From: Chlorobiota bacterium
GTDB lineage: Bacteria; Bacteroidota; Ignavibacteria; Ignavibacteriales; Ignavibacteriaceae
Length of the DNA: 11,460 bases
Assembly (NCBI GenBank): GCA_008363265.1
Contig: RHKR01000032.1
Coordinates: 1 to 11,460, forward strand
Direction: 5' to 3'
A program made the translations under genes and the position numbers. How positions within the stretch are numbered: position 1 is the first letter of the stretch; every line of letters starts with the position of its first letter. The notes below the pieces were generated by a model. That model was given only the letters and a program-made list of their open reading frames with translations. It was not told the origin of the DNA and did not search any database. Of the stretch, positions 1 through 7,064 are shown in pieces.

Positions 1-755
1 CTCAGAAGGGCGGTGTGGGTCTTGTCAACCTGAAACACCCGGGTGGTGGAATCAAGCGTGGCGAAGAGTTTATCCTCGGCAAAAACATCAGATTCTGTGA
101 GAAGATTGAAAATGGTTGATTTCCCCGCGTTGGTATAGCCAACAAGCGATATCTTCACCATCTCCTTCCGGTTCTTCACCTGGATCTCGCGGTTGGCTTC
201 GATCTCTTTCAGTTTGGCTGTGAGCATGGCTATTCGGTCACGGATTATTCGACGGTCGGTCTCGATCTGTGTTTCACCCGGACCTTTTGTACCGATACCA
301 CCATACTGCTTCGAAAGGTGGGTCCAGGCGCGGGTCAGACGGGGTAGCATGTACTTAAGCTGCGCAAGTTCAACCTGCGTTTTCGCTTCCTTGGTACGGG
401 CACGGGAAGCAAAAATATCGAGAATAAGGCCTGACCTGTCCACTACCTTCTTATTGAAGAGATTGCTCAGGTTCCTCACCTGAACGGTGGAGAGATCGTC
501 ATCGAAAATTATGAGGTCTATCTCATTCGGTTCGATCAGTTCAAGTATCTCATAGGCCTTGCCTTTCCCGACATAGTATGCCACATCGAGGCGCTGCCTG
601 TCTTGCATTATCTTGATAACCGCCTCACCACCCGCGGTAGCCAGCAGCTCCTCAAGCTCGTCTATATGTTCCTGAGCTGTCTCCCGCGGTGTCTGCCCTA
701 TGCGGACACCAACCAGGATCGCCCTTTCCGTCTTCTTTACCTGAATATCTATCAA
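1..755 (-). CDS. hflX: GTPase HflX, 3'-truncated by window edge
   Basis: Ribosome-associated GTPase of the HflX family, which in other bacteria binds the 50S subunit and splits or rescues stalled ribosomes. Seen: about 251 residues, comprising the N-terminal HflX domain (QVRNL near the middle), the family signature GTKGPGETQIETDRR around residues 152-167, a Walker A/G1 loop GYTNAGKS (206-213) and the switch-I region FATLDSTTR (231-239). The G3 DTVGF motif and the rest of the G domain lie beyond position 1. The reading frame has an in-frame TGA at about 774-776 and no ATG before residue ~50, which is inside the conserved domain, so TTG at 755 is the best start (protein would begin MIDIQVKKTERAILVG). 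It starts 13 bp after the stop of the exported propeller gene, so the two may be co-transcribed. Family call is firm; the start codon is moderately sure. Confidence 0.93.
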   Translation of the reverse strand, partial: MIDIQVKKTERAILVGVRIGQTPRETAQEHIDELEELLATAGGEAVIKIMQDRQRLDVAYYVGKGKAYEILELIEPNEIDLIIFDDDLSTVQVRNLSNLFNKKVVDRSGLILDIFASRARTKEAKTQVELAQLKYMLPRLTRAWTHLSKQYGGIGTKGPGETQIETDRRIIRDRIAMLTAKLKEIEANREIQVKNRKEMVKISLVGYTNAGKSTIFNLLTESDVFAEDKLFATLDSTTRVFQVDKTHTALL

Positions 756-768
756 ATTTTGCTTTCTT

Positions 769-3336
769 TTACTTCATTAACACCATTTTGCCGGTCTTGC
801 TCATACCCGCCCCTTCGAGCCGGTAGAAATAAACACCGGAAGTGTAGCCGACACCCGCGAACTGCGCGGAATAACTGCCCGGCACCATTTCACCATCAAG
901 AAGTGTTGCCACGAGTTCACCAGAGATATTATAGACCTTAAGCGTGTAATCACCTTTCGCGGCAACCGAGAATTCAATTTTCGTGGTCGGGTTGAACGGA
1001 TTGGGATAGTTCCCCTTCAGTTCGAACGACAACGGCTGGGTTGACTCCTCCTTTACGCCCGTAAGCACCGAAACATCCAGCGCGAGGATCGAGCGTCCGT
1101 GTGTTCCGGCATAAAGTATCTGCGAGGGCGCGTGGTACACAATATCGAAAACAGGCGAATTGGGCAGTCCCGTTCCCGCGACATACCAACTGGTTCCAAG
1201 GTCTTTAGTGAAAAACACTCCCACATCGGTGCCGATGAAGAGAACTGAGTCCCTCTGCTGATCGACCACGATCGAGTTTACGGGTACATCGGGCAGGTTG
1301 CCGGAAATATCGGTCCAGGTCTCACCGAAGTTGGTTGACATGAAAACATGCGGATTGGTGAGGTCACGGTTGTAACCGCTGAGTGTGACAAAAATGTTGT
1401 TCGGGTTCTCCTGGTCAACCAGCACATCGGTAATGGTTCTGTTCGGGAGTGTTCCTGTTCTGTCATTCCAGGTGGCTCCTCCATCGGTTGAAACAGAGAG
1501 TTTACCATCGTTAGCTCCTGTTACCAACACTCGTGTGTTGTTGTAGGGGGCTACGGATACTGCAGTAAGTGTGCCCAGAACTCCATTTGCGCCTTTTGTA
1601 AGGTCACCGCTTATAGCGGTCCACTGATTCCCTTGGTTGGTTGACCTGAAGAGTTTGAAACTGCCAAAATAAACGGTTGACGGTGTAACGGGGTCGAGTA
1701 CATAGGGTGACGACCAGTTCGATCTGCTCAGATCGATACCGGAAGTGATCCCGGTGAAAGTGTTGCCTCCATCGTCACTTCTGCCGAGCCCGCCGTTTTG
1801 GTAGCAGGCATAAATTATGTTCGAGTTGGTTGGATCAACCTTGCAGTGGAAACCGTCACCGCCGTAGATCTCGTACCAGTTATCGATTCCGCCATTCGCG
1901 GTCATTATGGTTCCATTATCCTGAGTACCGCCAAGAACGCGTGCGGGATTCTGGTAGTCAATTTCCATGGCATAGAATTGCGAGATGGGTAGATCTTTAA
2001 GTTTGAACCAGCGGTCGCGCCCCTGCCAGGTTTTGAATACACCGCCATCGTTACCCACGATGATATTGTTGGTGTTAAGCGGATTGATCCAGAGTGTATG
2101 CTGATCAGGATGTTGCTCTTCCCAGGACATGGTATTGTATGAATCAGTTATATTCTCCCATGAAGTGCCTCCGTTCGAGGAGTAGAGAACATCGATCTCT
2201 CCAAGGTAAACCTTCAGGTGATTATCAGGCGCCACATCAAGCTGACCGAAATACCAGCCGAAACTGGAGAACTCGCCCGGCAGTATGCTGCTTGGCATTT
2301 GGGAGAATGTAACGCCACGATCCGTTGAGCGGTAAAACCCGAAAAACGTGTTGGAATTGCCATTGTTAGTTGATGCCCCTTTGTACAGCGCGTAAACGTA
2401 GTTGGGGTTCGATGGAGCCACGGCTATGCTGATCCTGCCGAGTTTTGCGTTGTTTACGGGAAGTCCGGGAATGCTTTTTGTCCAGGTGGTTCCTCCGTCA
2501 CTCGATCTGTAAAGTGCGGTGCTGGCACCCGCTGCCTTCCTGTAACTCGGTGAGCGGAGCCTCTCCCACATCGCTGCGTAAACAATGTTCACATCTGTGG
2601 GATCGATATCCACATCAATTGCCGAGGTGGAGTCGGAAACGAAAAGCACCTTGTTCCAGCTGGCACCCGCGTCGGTCGATTTGTAAACTCCGCGGTCGGG
2701 TCCCTTCGAGTAGAGCGCGCCACTTACCGCGGCATAAATGATATTGGTGTTCAGAGGATGGATTTTTATTTCACCAATATGCCGCGAGTTCTCAAGTCCT
2801 GAAAGGAACCAGGTTTCACCCTTGTCGGTCGATTTCAGCATGCCGAATCCGGCGTAGGAGTCGGTACTGATGTTCGCTTCACCCGTTCCGCAATAGATGA
2901 TGTTGGGGTTGTTCGGATCGATCGCCATCGCACCGATCGAGAGTGATTTCCACTGATCGGTCTTGGGGATCCAGGTCATTCCCGCGTTGGTGCTCTTGAA
3001 GATGCCTCCAGCGGCCGCGCCGAGGATTATTGTGTTTGTATCTGTGGGGTCAACCACGAGGGCTGTGATCCTGCCGCCGATGTTTGAGGGGCCTACGGGC
3101 TCCCAAATCGCCGAGGCGATCGCATCCGACGGCACTTCCATTCTCTCCTTGGCAAGCAAAGCCTTATGATAGCTTTCGAGAGGAAAGTCGTCATAAGGAT
3201 AAGCGCGCTGCGAGTGGAACCACTCGGAGGGACGGAAATCGAAACTCTTCTTGTGGCGCGGCCCGATCTGATAGATCACAGCAACCGCCGGAAGAATTAG
3301 GAGCACGGCAAAAAAGAAAGTTTTTATATTTTTCAT
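769..3336 (-). CDS. T9SS-exported BNR/sortilin-type beta-propeller protein
   Basis: Secreted or surface-attached 855-residue protein. Seen: an N-terminal hydrophobic signal (about residues 5-22, MKNIKTFFFAVLLILPAVAV), then a long repetitive region with about eleven Asp-box-like motifs of the form S-x-D/N-x-G-x-T/S-W (for example STDKGETW, STDAGASW, SSDGGTTW, STDGGATW, STNFGETW), each following a segment of the type 'DPxNxNxIYxG'. This is the pattern of sialidase-like BNR / VPS10-sortilin propellers. The last ~89 residues are a type IX secretion sorting domain beginning near residue 767, with YPNPFNPTTKIEF at 777-789 and ending GKMVLMK. Known for the family: such propellers often carry glycoside-binding or glycoside hydrolase activity, but many are catalytically uncharacterised; no specific substrate can be read here. 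It is divergent from the DinB-like gene, with about 67 bp between the start codons, and lies directly upstream of hflX. Confidence 0.93.
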   Translation of the reverse strand: MKNIKTFFFAVLLILPAVAVIYQIGPRHKKSFDFRPSEWFHSQRAYPYDDFPLESYHKALLAKERMEVPSDAIASAIWEPVGPSNIGGRITALVVDPTDTNTIILGAAAGGIFKSTNAGMTWIPKTDQWKSLSIGAMAIDPNNPNIIYCGTGEANISTDSYAGFGMLKSTDKGETWFLSGLENSRHIGEIKIHPLNTNIIYAAVSGALYSKGPDRGVYKSTDAGASWNKVLFVSDSTSAIDVDIDPTDVNIVYAAMWERLRSPSYRKAAGASTALYRSSDGGTTWTKSIPGLPVNNAKLGRISIAVAPSNPNYVYALYKGASTNNGNSNTFFGFYRSTDRGVTFSQMPSSILPGEFSSFGWYFGQLDVAPDNHLKVYLGEIDVLYSSNGGTSWENITDSYNTMSWEEQHPDQHTLWINPLNTNNIIVGNDGGVFKTWQGRDRWFKLKDLPISQFYAMEIDYQNPARVLGGTQDNGTIMTANGGIDNWYEIYGGDGFHCKVDPTNSNIIYACYQNGGLGRSDDGGNTFTGITSGIDLSRSNWSSPYVLDPVTPSTVYFGSFKLFRSTNQGNQWTAISGDLTKGANGVLGTLTAVSVAPYNNTRVLVTGANDGKLSVSTDGGATWNDRTGTLPNRTITDVLVDQENPNNIFVTLSGYNRDLTNPHVFMSTNFGETWTDISGNLPDVPVNSIVVDQQRDSVLFIGTDVGVFFTKDLGTSWYVAGTGLPNSPVFDIVYHAPSQILYAGTHGRSILALDVSVLTGVKEESTQPLSFELKGNYPNPFNPTTKIEFSVAAKGDYTLKVYNISGELVATLLDGEMVPGSYSAQFAGVGYTSGVYFYRLEGAGMSKTGKMVLMK

Positions 3337-3403
3337 AAACTTGGTAAATTATTTCTTGATAATTGGTAATTTAGCTTTTTTCCAATTCACCGGATACGGC
3401 AAA

Positions 3404-3967
3404 ATGCATACTCAGATCGACACTTTAATAAACGACCTAACCGCGATGACATCGGAGTCACTCTCGATAGTCAACAATAATTTCATCGGCCTTAGCGAAA
3501 CACAGATAAACTGGAAGCCTGAGAAGAAGAAGTGGAGTATCGCGGAATGTCTCGACCATATTGCCGTCAGCTTCAAAACTTACAACGCTGATATCGAGAG
3601 GGTTCTTGCAAGCCCTCAACCCGCTTCCGGAAACCTGGTGTTCAGAACCACCCTCACGGGCGGAATTTTTATTAAAACCATGCACCCCGACTCCCCCGTT
3701 AAGGTGCCGAATCCCTCGATGTTCTCACCCACCCAAGGAAACCTCACCCGGGGTGTGTTCGAAGACTTCCTCGCCGCCCACAAGGCCCTGACCGATCTGA
3801 TCGAAAAAAGCAAAACCCTCGACCTCGGCCATAACAAGATAACCTCCCCCGTCTCCTCCCTGATGAAATTCACCCTCGGCGAAGTGCTGATTATCCTCAC
3901 CTACCATGAGAAACGGCATGTCCTCCAAGCCCGGCGTGTTATGGAGCTACCGGGTTTTCCGCTTTAG
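3404..3967 (+). CDS. DinB-superfamily (DinB_2-like) four-helix protein
   Basis: 187-residue predicted cytoplasmic protein of the DinB/YfiT fold. Members are putative metal-dependent enzymes, several of which use a low-molecular-weight thiol (bacillithiol, mycothiol, glutathione). Seen: the typical N-terminal helix with WSIAECLDHIA (His52) and a C-terminal YHEKRHVLQ with His168 and His172 three residues apart, together giving the family's three-histidine metal triad; the conserved turn 'NWKPEKKKWS' precedes the first histidine. I chose ATG at 3404. An in-frame TTG at 3341 would add 21 residues (VNYFLIIGNLAFFQF...), which are atypical for the family and lie in the AT-rich promoter space shared with the divergent gene. 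Substrate unknown. It converges on wecB across the 3980-4065 inverted repeat. Confidence 0.85.
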   Translation: MHTQIDTLINDLTAMTSESLSIVNNNFIGLSETQINWKPEKKKWSIAECLDHIAVSFKTYNADIERVLASPQPASGNLVFRTTLTGGIFIKTMHPDSPVKVPNPSMFSPTQGNLTRGVFEDFLAAHKALTDLIEKSKTLDLGHNKITSPVSSLMKFTLGEVLIILTYHEKRHVLQARRVMELPGFPL

Positions 3968-3979
3968 GTATTGTAAGGG

Positions 3980-4065
3980 TTACACGGATTTATAGGATTT
4001 AACACAGATTTCACGGATATTTAAAAATCCGTGGAATCCGTGCATAATCAGTGAAATCCGCGTAA
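3980..4065. repeat. 86-bp imperfect inverted repeat between convergent genes
   Basis: Two 43-bp arms (3980-4022 and 4023-4065) are reverse complements of one another with roughly ten mismatches and no loop. Short words recur within each arm (CACGGATT, ATCCGTG, ATTTCACGG). The inner core 4012-4033 pairs over 11 bp with one mismatch. It sits between the stops of the DinB-like gene and wecB, so as RNA it could work as a bidirectional transcription terminator. The word ACACGGATT also appears in the insertion inside the hydrolase gene (about 7858-7866). It may therefore be a dispersed palindromic element rather than only a terminator; function is inference. Confidence 0.75.
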
Positions 4066-4068
4066 CAT

Positions 4069-5148
4069 TTAAATAAACACTTCAACAACCCTGGAGGCAG
4101 CGCGGCCATCCCACAACTCAGGGATCTCGCCTTTCTTCACTTTGCCGGCCATGAGATCCTCCAGCGCTGAGAAGACATTCTTAAAGTCTGTTCCCGCCAA
4201 AATGTTCGTACCAACCTCAACAGTTATCGGCCGTTCGGTGTTGTCACGCACGGTAATGCAAGGAACCCCAAGATAGGTTGTCTCCTCCTGTACGCCGCCG
4301 CTATCTGTAACAACCACCTTCGCGTGACGCATCATGTGTAGGAACTCGAGGTAACCGAGAGGCTCGGTTAGAATAAGGTTAGGATCCTCTATCTGCATGC
4401 CGAAACGGACCATATTGGTTCTGGTTCTGGGGTGTATCGGGAAAACGATTTTGTGATCGCGCCCGTACTTCGCCACGAACTCTTTCAGGTTCACGAAAAA
4501 CTCTTTCGTATCAACATTCGCCGGCCGGTGGAAGGTGAGGAGGATATACTTCCCTTCTTCAACCCCAAGTTTTGCCGAAGTACCCGCTTTTTCTACCTCA
4601 GGTAGAAAGCTCACCAATGTATCGATCATGCAATTGCCGGTGAAGATAATCTTTTCGTCGGGAACACCTTCGTGTTTCAGGTTCTCGAGGCCGCTTTTTT
4701 CTGTCACGAAGAGGTAGTCGGAAATTGCATCTGTAAGCAGACGGTTCACTTCCTCGGGCATGGTTCTGTCAAAGCTACGGAGACCTGCCTCAATGTGCCC
4801 AAGCTTTATGTGCAGTTTCACTGCCACCAACCCGCACGCGATTGTTGAGTTAACATCGCCGGCCACTAGCACCACATCAGGTTTCCACTCATGGCATACC
4901 TTCTCGAACTCGATCATGATGTTCGCAGTTTGTACGGCATGGGTACCACTTCCCACTCCGAGGTAAAAATCGGGTTCGGGAATTCCCAACTGCTGGAAGA
5001 ACACATCCGACATCTTCACATCATAGTGCTGCCCTGTATGGCACAGCCGCACATCGATCCTGTCGGAATACTTCTTAAATTCTTTATACACCGGCGCCAC
5101 CTTCATGAAGTTCGGTCTGGCACCAACAACAAGTAATATCTTCTTCAT
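4069..5148 (-). CDS. wecB: UDP-N-acetylglucosamine 2-epimerase (non-hydrolysing)
   Basis: Interconverts UDP-GlcNAc and UDP-ManNAc in the cytoplasm, supplying ManNAc-type sugars for surface polysaccharide. Seen: full-length 359 residues (family about 360-380) with GARPNF near residue 9, HTGQHYD (37-43), AGDVNST with Asp98, HIEAGLRS with Glu120, PEEVNR with Glu132, LTFHRPAN with His207, HPRTRTN (239-245), DSGGVQEE (282-289) and RDNTERP (301-307). These match the catalytic acids and histidine known from the E. coli enzyme. The start ATG at 5148 is supported by AAGGA at 5157-5153, four bases upstream. A short half copy of the dispersed repeat lies 40 bp upstream. The gene could be wecB or the orthologous mnaA; the reaction is the same. 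Confidence 0.95.
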   Translation of the reverse strand: MKKILLVVGARPNFMKVAPVYKEFKKYSDRIDVRLCHTGQHYDVKMSDVFFQQLGIPEPDFYLGVGSGTHAVQTANIMIEFEKVCHEWKPDVVLVAGDVNSTIACGLVAVKLHIKLGHIEAGLRSFDRTMPEEVNRLLTDAISDYLFVTEKSGLENLKHEGVPDEKIIFTGNCMIDTLVSFLPEVEKAGTSAKLGVEEGKYILLTFHRPANVDTKEFFVNLKEFVAKYGRDHKIVFPIHPRTRTNMVRFGMQIEDPNLILTEPLGYLEFLHMMRHAKVVVTDSGGVQEETTYLGVPCITVRDNTERPITVEVGTNILAGTDFKNVFSALEDLMAGKVKKGEIPELWDGRAASRVVEVFI

Positions 5149-5187
5149 TCTGTCCTTATTTAATTTTTGGCGTTTTGCCTATAAAAG

Positions 5188-5224
5188 TCGAAAATCACCA
5201 CCGAGCACATAGAGCCCATTGAGG
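5188..5224 (-). repeat. Half copy of the palindromic repeat (right arm, inverted)
   Basis: The segment contains AAAATCACCACCGAGC followed by ACATAGAG and CCATTGAGG. It matches the reverse complement of the right-hand arm at 8705-8743, including the boundary word CGAAAATCACCACCGAGC. No partner arm is visible in the expected position, so this is a solo arm. It lies between wecB and the complete copy at 5252-5383. Confidence 0.7.
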
Positions 5225-5251
5225 AATCGAGTATTTGGGCAGGGGCCATGT

Positions 5252-5383
5252 TGAAGTCGTTATCAACCACAGAGCACACAGAGCACACTGAGGAGTATGT
5301 ATTGAGACTCGTTCTTTTAAAAATCTCATCACCTCCAAAACGACATCTCTGTGCGCGTTGTGGGCTCTGTGGTGCATTTCACC
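5252..5383 (+). repeat. Palindromic repeat copy E1
   Basis: Left arm 5252-5299 (GTTATCAACCACAGAG, then CACACAGAG and CACACTGAGG), about 42 bp of spacer, and right arm 5342-5383 (CTCTGTGCGC, GGGCTCTGTGGTG, ATTTCACC). The two arms are imperfect reverse complements. It lies between wecB and the TraB/GumN-like gene. The right end overlaps the last bases of that gene: the element's terminal GGTGAA word supplies the TGA stop at 5381-5379. Confidence 0.8.
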
Positions 5384-6374
5384 TTAACCACTCAAGCAAA
5401 CTACCTTCACCCACAAGGTGCGCAGCACCGACAACCACTAAATACTTCTTCCCAGTCTTCGAAAGCCGCTCGATCTTCTCAGCCCAATTTTTGTTTCTGT
5501 TCACAAGAAACACCCTGTTGAATATCTCCTGACCCGCTCCCATATCTGACTTGAGGAATTTCTCCAACTCACCTGCATCACCAGACTGAAATGCAGCCAG
5601 CAGTTCGGAAAGATCCCCCTTTAGAGAATCAAGCTGGTCAAGAGTTGAGATGGTTATCTTGTACTGAGTATCATAATCAACACTATCGAAAAGGGATATC
5701 TGATACTCCATGCTTTCAAATCCGGATGTCGGCTTCTTGAATTTCTCAGAGTGCTCGTAAACCAAAAACTCAGTTCCCTTATCAGCCTGCAGACCCTGCT
5801 TCATCGCCGCAATTCCGATGGCCGTCATAGCGCCGAAAAGCGGCTTCTGATTCTGAACCAGCATCCACGCCACCCCTGCCTTCTTATACTTGTTTTTCAG
5901 CGCCACCACCTTCTCAGGTGAGTAAATATCCTCCAGCGATTTCCCCTCCGGCAGCATCATCAACGGCAACAACTTCGCCGCGGCCTTCTGGTCTGTCATC
6001 TCCTTCATGTCTATCTCAAACACCACTTCATCCACACCCTCGATCACCTTCTTCACCGTATCCGACAGCACCATTCCCTTGCCCAAATGCATACTCCCCA
6101 AAATGTAAAATGTGCTGCTCCCCTTCTCCACCACATGCAGGTGATCCGTCACCGGCACCTGTGGCCTGCAAGATGTCGCGGTCAGGGTAAAGAGCAGTAA
6201 TAAAAAGATTGCGGTTTTGTTAAGGGTGGGATAAACCACAGAGCACACAGAGAACACAGAGGGGTTTTCCGGGTTCTTAAAGGTGGTATAAACCACAGTC
6301 CGCCTGTGGTGGAACACAGAGAACACAGAGAGGGGTTTTCCTAAATGGTTTTTCGAGTTTTTATGGGTTTTCAT
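5379..6374 (-). CDS. TraB/GumN-family lipoprotein with repeat-derived N-terminal extension
   Basis: Member of the TraB/PrgY/GumN family (Tiki-like proteins, some of which are metallopeptidases). Seen (numbering from 6374): hydrophobic stretch AIFLLLLFTLTATSC with a possible lipobox cysteine at 69, the N-terminal GxxH motif LGSMHLG (Gly93, His96), the middle region QADKGTEFLVYEHSEKFKKP with SGFESMEYQ, and the C-terminal GAAHLVGEGSL (Gly316, His319). The ORF opens at ATG 6374, but residues about 12-51 are encoded by two tandem arms of the dispersed repeat (6219-6340) and precede the signal peptide. GTG at 6239 (VVYPTLNKTAIFLL...) would give a normal lipoprotein with the signal sequence near the N-terminus, although neither start has a clear ribosome binding site. 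Domain call is strong; the true start is unsure. Confidence 0.83.
   Translation of the reverse strand: MKTHKNSKNHLGKPLSVFSVFHHRRTVVYTTFKNPENPSVFSVCSVVYPTLNKTAIFLLLLFTLTATSCRPQVPVTDHLHVVEKGSSTFYILGSMHLGKGMVLSDTVKKVIEGVDEVVFEIDMKEMTDQKAAAKLLPLMMLPEGKSLEDIYSPEKVVALKNKYKKAGVAWMLVQNQKPLFGAMTAIGIAAMKQGLQADKGTEFLVYEHSEKFKKPTSGFESMEYQISLFDSVDYDTQYKITISTLDQLDSLKGDLSELLAAFQSGDAGELEKFLKSDMGAGQEIFNRVFLVNRNKNWAEKIERLSKTGKKYLVVVGAAHLVGEGSLLEWLR
6219..6340 (+). repeat. Tandem pair of left arms of the palindromic repeat
   Basis: Two arms lie head-to-tail: 6219-6268 (GTTAAGGGTGGG, ATAAACCACAGAGCACACAG, GGGGTTTTC) and 6276-6340 (CTTAAAGGTGGTATAAACC, then a GC-rich hairpin insert at 6299-6313, then AACACAGAGAACACAGAG, GGGGTTTTC). 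They overlap the 5' end of the TraB/GumN-like ORF. The same dimer occurs in opposite orientation at 6934-7053, on the other side of the GxxExxY gene. Confidence 0.8.
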
Positions 6375-6392
6375 GATTGGGACGATTGAGAT

Positions 6393-6794
6393 TTAGAGTA
6401 CTTTTCTTTTAATTCCGTGATGAAGAACTTTTTCGTTAAAATTGATCAATAGTCCTTTATGGATGCCTGATAATTTCATGTAAGTTAATAATTGTGCTGA
6501 ATGAACCGGAAGAAGGTCGTCCACCGATTTGAGCTCGAGAATCACTTCGTTCTCTACAACAATATCCAGTCTGTATCCGCAGTCAATATTCACACCCTTG
6601 TAAGTTACCGGCAACTCTTGCTGTCTCACTGCATTCAAACCCCTTAATTTCAACTCATACATCAAACACATCTCATATGTCGATTCAAGCAAGCCCGGGC
6701 CGAGTTCCCGGTGTACAGTGATAGCTGCCCCTATAATTTTTGATGTTAACTCGTCATTTTCCATTTCGATTTCCCATATAAGTTTCAAATTCAT
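6393..6794 (-). CDS. GxxExxY protein (PD-(D/E)XK nuclease-like)
   Basis: 133-residue member of the GxxExxY family (PD-(D/E)XK superfamily type 3). Seen: [13 protein letters not shown] with the naming motif Gly34-Glu37-Tyr40, and a PD-(D/E)XK-like core with Asp77 in YRLDIVV and Glu87-x-Lys89 in VILELKSV, followed by Gln101 in HSAQLLTYM. All putative active-site residues are present, so it appears intact. Biological role of the family is not established; a nuclease function is inferred from the fold. Start: ATG at 6794 gives [13 protein letters not shown] at 6764 ([12 protein letters not shown]) fits the usual family start equally well, and GGGAAA lies just upstream of it. The gene is flanked by inverted blocks of the dispersed repeat, which suggests transfer or a link to repeat movement. 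Confidence 0.88.
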   Translation of the reverse strand: MNLKLIWEIEMENDELTSKIIGAAITVHRELGPGLLESTYEMCLMYELKLRGLNAVRQQELPVTYKGVNIDCGYRLDIVVENEVILELKSVDDLLPVHSAQLLTYMKLSGIHKGLLINFNEKVLHHGIKRKVL

Positions 6795-6847
6795 TAATAG
6801 CTAAATCCAGCACAGAGCACACAACAGTTAGTGCCAGCAATTGGATG

Positions 6848-6986
6848 ATAAACACCACCGAGCTCACAGAGACCACAGAGATATTCTGCAATAAGTCTGT
6901 ATGAATTGGCAACAAAAGTCTCTACTACTCTACTCAGTGGGCTCTGTGGTCCGCCGCGGCGGACTGTGGTTAATACATCCTTTAAC
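6848..6986 (-). repeat. Palindromic repeat copy E2
   Basis: Read on the minus strand: left arm with TTAAAGG, TATTAACCACAG, a 14-bp perfect GC palindrome (TCCGCCGCGGCGGA, 6950-6963), CACAGAG and CACTGAGTAG; spacer with AGAGACTTTTG; right arm with CTCTGTGGTC, TCTGTGAGCTCGGTGGTG. The order and several spacer words (CACTGAGTAG, AGAGACTTT) match copy E3 at 8595-8743, so these two are close relatives inserted in opposite orientation. Confidence 0.8.
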
Positions 6987-7053
6987 AACCCCAAACCTAA
7001 ATACCCCACTCTGTGCGCTCTGTGCGCTCTGTGGTTTATTACACCCTATAACA
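6934..7053 (-). repeat. Inverted dimer of repeat left arms
   Basis: Mirror image of 6219-6340. Read on the minus strand it has GTTATAGGGTGTAATAAACC, then CACAGAGCGCACAGAGCGC, a short linker, then GTTAAAGGATGTATTAACC, CACAG and the GC palindrome. The inner arm is shared with element E2. The block ends 12 bp beyond the stop of the DUF192 gene. Confidence 0.75.
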
Positions 7054-7064
7054 ACCGCAAACCA

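Larger units (their letters stand above)
6219..7053. mobile_element. Candidate repeat-flanked GxxExxY cassette
   Basis: An ~835-bp unit: two ~120-bp dimeric repeat blocks in inverted orientation (6219-6340 and 6934-7053) bracket the single GxxExxY gene. Both blocks have the order arm without hairpin (outer), then arm carrying the GC-rich hairpin insert (inner). This looks like terminal inverted repeats around a nuclease-like gene. No target-site duplication could be recognised by eye, and the same arms also occur alone elsewhere, so an alternative is that the gene merely sits in a repeat-rich gap. Confidence 0.4.

Noticed and set aside
193..941. Plus-strand ORFs over hflX and the 3' end of the propeller gene
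   Set aside because: Antisense shadows of strongly recognised minus-strand genes.
3341..3403. TTG-initiated N-terminal extension of the DinB-like protein
   Set aside because: The added residues are hydrophobic and atypical for the family and occupy the promoter space shared with the divergent propeller gene; ATG at 3404 places the conserved domain at the usual distance from the start.
5195..5532. Short ORFs with TTEHTEHTEE- or CALCALW-like peptides upstream of wecB
   Set aside because: These are read-throughs of the CACAGAG repeat in various frames. Such peptides are spurious products of this repeat type, and nothing indicates expression.
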